The notes below the pieces were generated by a model. It searched no databases, was not told where the DNA came from, and worked only from the letters and a program-made list of their open reading frames with translations. Shown one piece after another: positions 15,330-21,386 of a stretch of DNA of 22,973 nucleotides. The first letter of the stretch is position 1. Each line of letters begins with the position of its first letter. This DNA comes from Ruminococcus sp. CAG:382. GTDB lineage: Bacteria > Bacillota > Clostridia > Oscillospirales > CAG-382. Both the position numbers and the translations under genes were made by a program. Location of the stretch: NCBI GenBank assembly GCA_000433115.1, contig FR892242.1, positions 3,673-26,645 of the forward strand. Direction: 5' to 3'.

Positions 15330-15380
15330 AAAGCGGAGAAAGACGATACCGTTATCAGTATCTCTTTCTCCGCTATCGTT
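15328..15380. terminator. Bidirectional intrinsic terminator
   Basis: A perfect 12-bp stem (AGCGGAGAAAGA at 15332-15343 with TCTTTCTCCGCT at 15363-15374) is extended by GATAC/GTATC (15345-15349, 15358-15362). A run of T follows on the + strand (15377-15384), and a run of A precedes it (15328-15332), which gives a T tract on the - strand. It ends the leftward rloAB-type operon and anything coming from the XRE side. Confidence 0.85.
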
Positions 15381-15391
15381 TTTTGGGCTAT

Positions 15392-15664
15392 TTACAAAAT
15401 AATCCACTCAACTCTTGTTCTTGTACCGGCTTTTTTAATTATCTGATGGTTTTCCAACTCTTTGATTGAACGCTGAACTGTACGAACGGTAACTCCTGTT
15501 GCCTCAGAAATTTCTTTTGTAGAAGCATTAACATGAGAAACAATAAACTCATATACCGATTTTTCCGATTCAGTTAACGTATAGCCGTTGATGACGGTCG
15601 CGACATTCACGACATCGTTGGCGACATTCGCGACATCATTTGCGACATTCTCTGTTGAAGGCAT
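15392..15664 (-). CDS. Small winged-helix protein with NVANDVA repeats
   Basis: 90 aa from ATG 15664, 23 bp after the stop of the RloB-type gene. There is no clear ribosome site, so coupled translation is likely if it is expressed. Residues ~7-25 are a 7-residue repeat (NVANDVA, NVANDVV, NVATV), encoded by 21-bp tandem repeats. Residues ~30-88 are a winged helix-turn-helix (LTESEKSVYEFIVSHV, then ASTKEISEATGVTVRTVQRSIKELE, then HQIIKKAGTRTRVEW). This layout equals the C-terminus of AlbA_2-type regulators, where NVANVAN linkers precede a winged helix. It may therefore be a remnant of such a gene or a stand-alone regulator of the defence operon it closes. The terminator lies 12 bp downstream. 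Confidence 0.65.
   Translation of the reverse strand: MPSTENVANDVANVANDVVNVATVINGYTLTESEKSVYEFIVSHVNASTKEISEATGVTVRTVQRSIKELENHQIIKKAGTRTRVEWIIL
15600..15650. repeat. 21-bp tandem repeat, about 2.4 copies
   Basis: GCGACATTC begins units at 15600, 15621 and 15642. The two full units differ at only a few positions. They encode the NVANDVA heptads of the winged-helix protein. Confidence 0.85.
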
Positions 15665-15687
15665 TATTTCAGAGAATGATCCAATAA

Positions 15688-16311
15688 TTACTGCTTGCTA
15701 TTTAAGTATTCCACCAGCTCCGCAACCGTTGTTGCCGGATTGCTTTGTCTGGAAATGATTTCTGTGTGTTCTTCTTTCAATACCGATACTCGGTTTTTAG
15801 CTCTTTCTATCGCAAGAGCTTGCAGCGGTTTGAGCTGATCATACACATTTTTGTTTTTCTCATACTGCTCCAAGCGTCCTTTCTGCTTCAAAAGCTTGAT
15901 TGCTGCATCGCAATTTTCAACCGGTGTAATCTGATTATTGAAGTGTAACAAGAACCAAACCTCAAAAGACGGATTGGAAAATGCTAATTTATATCCCTCT
16001 TTTATAGCAACCTGTTTTGCCTTCGCCAGCATTTGATTTGTGTTATCGTCGCAGTCAAACACGCACCAAATAATGTCGCCTTCATCGGGATAATACGGAT
16101 TCATTGCAATGGTTGATCTTGCTTTCTGAACAAGCTTGTCAGCCGATTTATACTGTGACGGAATAGGAACAATATCTATGTGACACTCTCTGCTGCGAAA
16201 TTTCTTGAAATAGCGAATTTCGGTTTCTGAGCCTTCGCAAATCAGATACACAACGGGATTTCTTTTTCGACTGCCGAAACTCCTGCGTTCTACCTCTTTG
16301 ATTCTTCCCAT
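15688..16311 (-). CDS. RloB family protein (AbiLii-like, TOPRIM-type) of a defence pair
   Basis: 207 aa. The start is ATG 16311, one base after the ATPase stop (TGA-T-ATG), with a strong GGAGGAGG 8 bp upstream; a longer frame to 16452 lies inside the ATPase gene. RloB features are VVYLICEGSETEIRYFKKF (~20-38, E26 and E31), WCVFDCDDN (~82-90, the D-x-D pair) and SNPSFEVWFLLHF (~112-124), with NPATTVAELVEYL at the C-terminus. The Glu followed by Asp-x-Asp is the arrangement of TOPRIM-like metal sites, so nuclease action is plausible though not shown here. RloB is the second gene of the AbiL phage-exclusion system, paired with an AAA ATPase as here. The expected role is an effector released or activated by the ATPase during phage infection. 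Confidence 0.88.
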   Translation of the reverse strand: MGRIKEVERRSFGSRKRNPVVYLICEGSETEIRYFKKFRSRECHIDIVPIPSQYKSADKLVQKARSTIAMNPYYPDEGDIIWCVFDCDDNTNQMLAKAKQVAIKEGYKLAFSNPSFEVWFLLHFNNQITPVENCDAAIKLLKQKGRLEQYEKNKNVYDQLKPLQALAIERAKNRVSVLKEEHTEIISRQSNPATTVAELVEYLNSKQ

Positions 16312-16312
16312 A

Positions 16313-17488
16313 TCAGATACCTCCTCCGACAAACGGAATTGCCCCGTATCGTCCTTGCAGGTATCCTCGTGCGATATTTTCTTCCTTTCTCGGAGAAAAT
16401 TCAGTAAGGGCATATATATCGGTTTCCATTGTTTTTTCGTTTTTCTCTGCAAACCAAATCTGATCGCGACGCAAAAGCTTCAAATCAAGCAAGCCTGTAT
16501 CGTGCGTGGTAAATATCAGTTGTGCGTGCTTATCATTTATTGTCTGATCCTGAAACATTTCAATCAGATGTCTGGTTAAAAGCGGATGCATACTTGACTC
16601 TATTTCATCTACTACAAGCACAGCTCCGGCTTCAAGTGATTCAATCCAAGAACCGATTCGTGAAAAGAATCGCTGTGTTCCCATTGATTCCTGTCCCAAC
16701 AGCAAAGAATACTGTTTTTTGCTCCCGTCCGCTTTTTCCAATTGGTGGACCGTTGCTATCGTCGGCTTTTCTTTTGTTCCCGACAATACCACATCACAGA
16801 TGCCCAAATCAGCAAACATCATTTCTTCCAAAACACGGTTCTTGTTATCTCCACCCTTACGAATGGCATCAAGTGTAGTGTTGTTAGACACCCCTGTTGC
16901 AATAAGTCCGCGCAAATATCTTTGAAACCAAAGATATGCCTTTTCCGTTTGCGGACAATTCCACTCGTTTGAGCTTGTAAGATATAGGCGATTTTCAGAG
17001 GTGCGTCCGGCAAGCGTTAATTGCTCTTGAATACTCTCACGAAACTCGTATTTATCATTATTCCTCGAAAAGACAAGCGCCTCTCTGCCATTGGGCCAAT
17101 GATAAAGATACTCGCTTATGATCCTGTCTCTATTGAAGGAATAACCGTAAGCATATTTTGTTCCCTCATAATAATAGATAATTTCAAAATCTGTCGGTCT
17201 TTCATCTTTATCATCTGTAAAGGCAAACGGTTCCCACGGAAGTTCCGCACCTTTCAACGGTTTTGCGTATTCACCGCATACCATATCACGCATTAAAAGC
17301 AAAGCTTGAATCATATTACTTTTGCCCGCGGCATTTGCACCGTAAATCGCCATAACAGGGACAAGTTCTTTTTTTCCATCTGGGCTGATCAAGCACTCTT
17401 TTAATGATTTATCAGCAGTTGCTTTCATGCTGATAACTGCTTTTTCCTTTATGGAACGATGGTTCGTTACCGAAAATTGCAACAGCAT
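16313..17488 (-). CDS. AAA ATPase of RloA/AbiLi type (AAA_15/AAA_21), defence sensor
   Basis: A 391-aa SMC/ABC-like ATPase. Numbered landmarks: N-terminal strand LLQFSVTNHRSIKEKAVISM (1-21), Walker A GANAAGKSN (50-58), signature-like QESMGTQRF (266-274), Walker B AVLVVDEIES (289-298) with catalytic Glu295, and the switch His329 in FTTHDTGLLD. The C-terminal NIARGYLQGRYGAIPFVGGG is common in RloA-type proteins. The start is ATG 17488 with TAGGAGGA (17496-17503) 7 bp upstream. The gene is followed one base later by the RloB-type gene. Known two-gene systems of this form (AbiL, and PARIS with DUF4435) use the ATPase as sensor and holder of the TOPRIM-like partner. All catalytic residues appear intact, so this ATPase looks functional. 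Confidence 0.9.
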   Translation of the reverse strand: MLLQFSVTNHRSIKEKAVISMKATADKSLKECLISPDGKKELVPVMAIYGANAAGKSNMIQALLLMRDMVCGEYAKPLKGAELPWEPFAFTDDKDERPTDFEIIYYYEGTKYAYGYSFNRDRIISEYLYHWPNGREALVFSRNNDKYEFRESIQEQLTLAGRTSENRLYLTSSNEWNCPQTEKAYLWFQRYLRGLIATGVSNNTTLDAIRKGGDNKNRVLEEMMFADLGICDVVLSGTKEKPTIATVHQLEKADGSKKQYSLLLGQESMGTQRFFSRIGSWIESLEAGAVLVVDEIESSMHPLLTRHLIEMFQDQTINDKHAQLIFTTHDTGLLDLKLLRRDQIWFAEKNEKTMETDIYALTEFSPRKEENIARGYLQGRYGAIPFVGGGI

Positions 17489-17523
17489 TATCGTGTCCTC
17501 CTACAATAAAAATCCTACTATAT

Positions 17524-17552
17524 ATTATACAGTGCAAAGTCGGTTTTGTCAA
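17524..17552 (-). promoter_or_regulatory. Perfect-consensus sigma-A promoter of the defence operon
   Basis: On the - strand, TTGACA (17547-17552), exactly 17 bp, TATAAT (17524-17529). It lies 36 bp before the ATPase start. Such strength suggests that expression is held by a repressor or matched by rapid decay. Confidence 0.9.
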
Positions 17553-17562
17553 GATTTATTCC

Positions 17563-17591
17563 TATTATTTGCAGAACATTTGCAAATAATA
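17563..17591. promoter_or_regulatory. Inverted repeat next to the defence promoter (candidate operator)
   Basis: TATTATTTGC (17563-17572) and its exact reverse complement GCAAATAATA (17582-17591) are separated by 9 bp, 10 bp upstream of the -35 box. The right arm also forms the palindrome ATTTGCAAAT. It could bind a dimeric regulator (the winged-helix protein of the same operon is a candidate) or act as an A+T-rich UP element. Confidence 0.6.
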
Positions 17592-17633
17592 CGTGTAAAT
17601 TCATTTTTCTAAGTTTCAAAATAAAAAATATGG

Positions 17634-17665
17634 TATGGGACAATGCTCATCACATCGTCCCATAC
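17634..17665 (-). terminator. Intrinsic terminator, leftward
   Basis: On the - strand GTATGGGAC (17665-17657) pairs with GTCCCATAC (17641-17633) around a 15-nt loop, followed by ATATTTTTTATTTT. It separates the defence operon from the relics to its right. Confidence 0.75.
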
Positions 17666-17675
17666 ACCAAACTGT

Positions 17676-18002
17676 TTACGGCAAATCACGCTCTCTTTTC
17701 TTTTCCGTATCCTCTTCTCTTGCACCCGAAATCAAAAGCTGCTGTTTTTCTTTCAATCTTTCAAAAAGCGATATTTTATCTTTACCCGGCTTTGCCTCTT
17801 TCGGTGTCTCAATGTTATTGCGCTTGCCGTCGATCATGTTATAATTTTGTTTCGCAGAAATCTCCACTGCACACAAGTACTCGCTGTTCTCCAAGTATTT
17901 CATCCAATCTTCTTCGATACCGAACAGCCGTGCTCTCGACCTCGATTCAGGCGACGCTTGCGGGCATCGGAATACGGACTCTCCAAGAGAGCGGGGACTT
18001 TT
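17676..18002 (-). pseudogene. C-terminal remnant of an ICE-type (DUF4316/YodL-like) protein
   Basis: A - strand frame is open from 18002 to the stop at 17676 (108 codons). An internal ATG at 17903 gives 75 aa, but similarity-like sequence starts earlier (ARLFGIEEDWMKYLENSEY). The pattern EISAKQNYNMIDGKRNN followed by ISLFERLKEKQQ and a highly charged tail resembles the end of DUF4316 proteins carried by Clostridial conjugative elements. There is no start region or ribosome site, so this is probably a fragment left by deletion. The terminator at 17634-17665 follows directly. The family call rests on remembered pattern only. Confidence 0.4.
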
Positions 18003-18031
18003 TTACAGCCCCTTTCCCTATGTAGTTTTCT

Positions 18032-18208
18032 TCAATTCAGTCCAATTCTCTTGGATAAATCCATCAAAGCATACAAGAATCGGGCAACGGGTGTCAATGT
18101 TGTCAGCGTCGGGTCGCCTTCGCGTATTCTCATTGTGCGGCGGATCTCCTTTGGTATGACGACTCTGCCAAGCTCGTCGATGCGTCGCACGATTCCGGTT
18201 GCTTTCAT
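18032..18208 (-). pseudogene. Truncated SpoVT/AbrB-type regulator
   Basis: 58 aa from ATG 18208, with AGGAG (18217-18221) 8 bp upstream. Residues 1-32 (MKATGIVRRIDELGRVVIP, then KEIRRTMRIREGDP) are a near-ideal AbrB swapped-hairpin domain of the SpoVT type. SpoVT-like proteins run to ~80-180 aa and continue with a last strand (LEIF...), but here the sequence changes after GDP to an unrelated tail (TLTTLTPVARFLYALMDLS...) and stops at 18032. The missing strand should prevent proper dimer formation. It may be dead, or may interfere with intact AbrB paralogues. Its presence supports a spore-forming Bacillota host. Confidence 0.72.
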
Positions 18209-18241
18209 ATATAATTCTCCTGTAAACGTAATTTTCGGAAT

Positions 18242-18260
18242 CCGCCGCATAATGCGTCGG
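18242..18260. promoter_or_regulatory. Imperfect palindrome upstream of the AbrB fragment
   Basis: CCGCCGCAT-A-ATGCGTCGG: 8 of 9 arm positions pair around a single central base. It lies 34 bp before the AbrB-type start and could have been an operator. Confidence 0.3.
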
Positions 18261-18261
18261 A

Positions 18262-18488
18262 ATGCGTTAAAAAAGGTATTTCGTGAGTATTATTTGCATA
18301 ATGCATTAATTTATTCCCATTTTTGCGACAAAAAACATTCAACATCGCCGTTTCATAAGAGATGCAGGAAGGACACGTGATTCAGACAGAGAATACGTAT
18401 TTTTTGCTTTTCCTTTTGAGAAATTGTCCCCTAAGAGCATGGCATAGATATGACCGAAAATTGGGAAAAACTGTGCTTTATTCGTAAA
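18262..18488. other. No recognisable gene
   Basis: About 230 bp of A+T-rich DNA between the AbrB fragment and the palindromic repeats. I see no reading frame with a start and ribosome site, no RNA gene and no clear terminator. Confidence 0.5.
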
Positions 18489-18538
18489 TTCTCAAAGTAA
18501 ATGCAACAGTAGGGAAGCCCTTGCATTTAGTATGAGAA
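18489..18538. repeat. Palindromic repeat, copy 1 (TTCTCAnnnTAAATGCAA)
   Basis: Left arm 18489-18506 and right arm 18521-18538 pair at 15 of 18 positions; the mismatches are the three central bases (nnn). The spacer is 14 bp. Twelve bases of the right arm side (AGTATGAGAAAA, 18529-18540) are repeated directly at 18552-18563. Confidence 0.8.
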
Positions 18539-18634
18539 AACGGTAGCAGTAAGTATGAGAAAAGAGCGAAAATAAGCGAAAAAAGCGACTAAAACGCAGA
18601 AAAAGAGCGTGATAAAAAAGCCTGAGAGGTAGAT

Positions 18635-18676
18635 TTCTCAGACTAAATGCAACCGTGGTTGCGTTTACTGTGAGAA
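18635..18676. repeat. Palindromic repeat, copy 2, overlapping the IS30-type gene end
   Basis: TTCTCAGACTAAATGCAA (18635-18652) and TTGCGTTTACTGTGAGAA (18659-18676) are inverted around CCGTGG. The arms share the copy 1 consensus. The stop codon of the transposase remnant (18665-18667) lies inside the right arm, so this is probably the terminal repeat of that insertion sequence. Confidence 0.8.
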
Positions 18677-19085
18677 GATTTTGGACAGAAGTTTAGGTGA
18701 TTGAATGACCTCGTTCGCGGGAACAAGAGAAATCCCCAAAGCAGAAGTCAAGGCTTCGGAGTGGTAAAACGAAAACATATCATAGGCGCTTTTTCCATTG
18801 AATTGTTTTCTTTTTACGGCATTAACGTGCGAGAAGATCAGGTTGACCGATTCCTGAGTAAAGTCATCAAAGGAAGTGCCGGTTTTAACGATGTCTCTGA
18901 AAAGGGTATGATTTTTCGCTCTCTGCCTGTGCTTTTTTTGCGGTATACACTTGTCGTCTGCAAGGGCAATTGCTGCGGCTCTTCTTCTCGCAACCGTTAC
19001 ACACAAACGGAGCCTTCAGAAGATTGGGACACACCTCATCTGTCCGTACAAATGAATTGGTGTACGATCCCATATGGATTTTCAC
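18665..19085 (-). pseudogene. IS30-like transposase, internally deleted and frame-shifted
   Basis: Two parts lie in different frames. The N-terminal part (19085 to about 18900) has CPNLLKAPFVCNGCEKK, then CPCRRQVYTAKKAQAESE, the cysteine-rich start seen in Clostridial IS30-like transposases. The C-terminal part (about 18890 to 18665) has KTGTSFDDFTQESVNLIFSH, then VNAVKRKQFNGKSAYDMFSF and VIQSPKLL, the end of the same family. The central DDE catalytic domain (~200 residues) is missing and the frames do not join. The element is dead. Its 3' end carries the palindromic repeat at 18635-18676; I do not find the same motif at the 5' end. Confidence 0.7.
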
Positions 19086-19144
19086 TTCTCCGGAGATCGT
19101 TGTCTGACTTTTTCCTATCCGTTCTCCTATTGCTTTAAAGAAAA

Positions 19145-19178
19145 TCGCCGGAAGCGACCTGAAAGTCGCTTCCGGCGA
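19145..19178 (-). terminator. Strong intrinsic terminator after the M23-like gene
   Basis: A perfect 14-bp stem (TCGCCGGAAGCGAC / GTCGCTTCCGGCGA) with a 6-nt loop, followed on the - strand by TTTTCTTT. It ends 16 bp after the stop of the M23-like gene at 19194. Confidence 0.9.
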
Positions 19179-19193
19179 AATATTTATTTCATA

Positions 19194-20803
19194 TCAGTAA
19201 AGCGGCTTTGTGAACATACCGCAGACGGACACCGCAAAGCATATACGCGGAGCGGAAACATATTCATTCGTACCGGCAAAACCCACGACATCGCCCTGTT
19301 TCAGCTCACTGCCGACGCTGCGTTCCGTCGATTTCAGACCGTAATACCATGTCTGAAGTCCGCAGCCGTGGTCAATGACGACGACATTACCGAGCATGAG
19401 CGTCATGCCGCTGTAAACGACCTTGCCCGCTTTTGCGGCGTATACCTTTGCGCCGTCAACGCATTTGTACGTATCACCGATCGCGGTGCATGCAACGCTG
19501 TCGGTGCTGCTGTCAAGGTTCATGAGGATCTGCGTGCCGTACGTAACCTCAAGCGTACCCGTATCGGTGGGCTTGCGGAGTGCTGCGCCGGGGTCGGCGT
19601 ACGCCGTTTTCGAAACGTCGGAATTGAGCGACTTTATGAGCGCTTCAAGCTCGTTTTTCGCAGGATCGCCGAGAAGGCGGTCGTAGTTTTCCGAGCTTAT
19701 CGAAACACGGTGGAAATCACGGTCGGGCGCGGTTACCGTCAGCTTTTCGGTGAAGGTGTTGTCGCCGATGGTGAACACAAGCTCGTATTCTCCCGGCTGT
19801 GTTTCGATGTCAACCGCAAGGAGAGCCGTTTTATATCCGCTGTTTTCCGAGAACGCGAGCGGCGAAGCGCTGATACCGGCGCTTACCGTTACGTTTTCGG
19901 TGTCGTTCAGATGACGCACATTGACTGCCACGCTTGAACCGGCTGTGACGGTATTACTGCTCAGTGACAGCGTTGAAGGAATGTCATAAAGCGCACGGAA
20001 GCTGTAAACCGCCTTGCCGTAAAACTGGCTGCCGCCTTGCCGTAAAACTGGCTGTCGGAACTGTGCACCCACTCAGCCGTAACACGCACGTTCATAAGTG
20101 TGTCGCGCGCGAATATGAGCTTTGAAACGTCGTTTTCGGCAATGGGAAGCCCGCTTTCGTCGGTGAGCTGAACTGTCACATTCGTCGGCGGATTATCAAA
20201 GGCAAGACTGTTTTCACGGTCGGAATACATGCTGTAAACCGTAACTCCGTCGTAAACCTCGCTGTCCGTGTATTCGGTGAAATCACCGGATATGCGCTTG
20301 TATTTCCATTCATATGTCGAAGGCATGATGCGCGTTACGCTGCCGCCGGTCGAGAGCAGGAGCGGCTGAGTGAAGCGCGCCGCATAAAGATATGAATACT
20401 CCGACCGTGAAAGCAGTGCTTTTGCACTGTCACTGGTAAGCACATAATACTTTCCGTCACCCTTGCTTATCATGCAGCCGTTCAGGCTCAGCTCGGGATA
20501 GAGCGTGTATTCGAGTATCTTGTCCTTGCGGTCGCAGAGGATCTTGACGCCGTCCGTGTCGGTCACGGCTCTGAGCGGCGACGATATCTCCGTTGCGTCC
20601 ATGATGGCGTTGACATAAAGCGAAATTCCGTCCGTATCCGTCAGCTCGGTTTTCCGACCGTCGGAAAATTCCAGTGTGACGGACGCAATGTCTGAGGGGT
20701 CGATGTTGTTTGAGGAATATATTACCGCGAAATACACGATGAAAACGAGCGGTATCAGCAGGAGTACGCAGATAAGGGTTTTACTCTTTGAATTCTGTTC
20801 CAT
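19194..20803 (-). pseudogene. Membrane-anchored degenerate M23 (LytM-like) protein, frame-shifted
   Basis: Starts at ATG 20803 after AAAGG, with an N-terminal membrane helix at ~9-29 (LICVLLLIPLVFIVYFAVIY). An extracytoplasmic region and Ig-like segment follow, and the C-terminus is a LytM-type fold (AAKAGKVVYSGMTLMLGNVVV, then IDHGCGLQTWYYGLKS and LKQGDVVGFAGTN). An exact 23-bp tandem duplication at 20009-20054 shifts the frame, so the gene reads as 20803-19961 and 20072-19194. Removing one copy restores a 528-aa frame. Zinc ligands of active M23 peptidases are missing: the usual HxGxD is not seen, YGH is YGL, and the final HxH is RICF. Even repaired, it would be a non-catalytic, regulator-like LytM protein (compare EnvC/NlpD). 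Confidence 0.8.
20009..20054. repeat. Exact 23-bp tandem duplication
   Basis: Two identical 23-bp units, 20009-20031 and 20032-20054, each beginning CCGCCTTGCC. The flanking bases differ, so the unit is exactly 23 bp. Because 23 is not a multiple of 3 it breaks the M23-like frame. Confidence 0.97.
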
Positions 20804-20828
20804 GTTAAACTGCCTTTTAATACGGTGA

Positions 20829-20864
20829 AAAGAGGGAAGCCGTCAGTACGGACTTCGCCTCTTT
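20829..20864 (-). terminator. Intrinsic terminator between DUF4358 and M23-like genes
   Basis: Stem AAAGAGG-GAAG-(C)-CGT with ACG-(GA)-CTTC-(G)-CCTCTTT, 4-nt loop; TTTTC follows on the - strand. It ends the SGNH-DUF4358 transcript and implies that the M23-like gene has its own promoter or depends on readthrough. Confidence 0.7.
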
Positions 20865-20876
20865 ACCCGAATGATT

Positions 20877-21356
20877 TTATTTAAGCTTTTCGCCGATGAC
20901 CTTGAGGAGCGCGTCCTTGTTCGGTGACATGACGAGGTAGACATACTTGCCTTCCTGAACTACGGTTGCGTCGAGTGCGACCTGATAGTTGTCGGCATTG
21001 TAGTCCTTTTGCTGGTTGCGGGTATCGGTTACATAGGTTTCAAGACGAAGCTTGACGTTGGAAGCGGCTGTGCTGTCCGCGCATACGAAGAATGCGATGG
21101 TCTCAACGCCGGCGCTGTTGATGGGTGTGAGGAAGAAACCTTCCTGATAGTCGGTGGATTTGATAACAATGTCGTCTGCAAGTCTGTCCGCGTCGTAGGG
21201 CATAAGGTCGCCTTCGGCATTTGCTGCGGAAAGTGCGGTTTTCAGTTCATCGACCGTACCGTTCAGGACTTTTTCGCCGCTGCCGCCGCAGGCGACAAGC
21301 GAAAGAGCTATGAGTGTGAGGATAAGTGCGGAAATAATGCGTTTTGTCATTTTCAT
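20877..21356 (-). CDS. DUF4358 family lipoprotein
   Basis: A 159-aa secreted lipoprotein. The signal peptide MKMTKRIISALILTLIALSL is followed by the lipobox LVAC with Cys23, then GGSG. The mature part (GTVDELKTALSAANAEGDLM, YQEGFFLTPINSAGVETIAFF, then LETYVTDTRNQQKDYN and KYVYLVMSPNKDALL) matches DUF4358, a small Clostridial domain of unknown role. DUF4358 genes commonly sit with SGNH hydrolases and MBOAT acyltransferases, suggesting work on cell-surface acylation; here only the SGNH partner is present. ATG 21356 has AGGAG 8 bp upstream, 30 bp after the SGNH stop, so the two are co-transcribed. A terminator follows. Confidence 0.88.
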   Translation of the reverse strand: MKMTKRIISALILTLIALSLVACGGSGEKVLNGTVDELKTALSAANAEGDLMPYDADRLADDIVIKSTDYQEGFFLTPINSAGVETIAFFVCADSTAASNVKLRLETYVTDTRNQQKDYNADNYQVALDATVVQEGKYVYLVMSPNKDALLKVIGEKLK

Positions 21357-21386
21357 AAAATTTTCTCCTGTTTGAAATTTGTTCTC

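Noticed and set aside
16312..16452. N-terminal extension of the RloB-type protein
   Set aside because: It lies wholly inside the ATPase gene. ATG 16311 has GGAGGAGG at ideal spacing and directly follows the ATPase stop.
17643..18380. 245-aa and 159-aa + strand frames across the relics
   Set aside because: They cross a terminator, the ICE-type fragment and the AbrB fragment in antisense. Composition is Ser/Leu/Phe rich with no family pattern.
19074..19937. 287-aa + strand frame opposite the M23-like gene
   Set aside because: Antisense shadow of a G+C-rich gene; arginine- and valine-rich composition without motifs, no ribosome site, and it reads through the 14-bp terminator stem.
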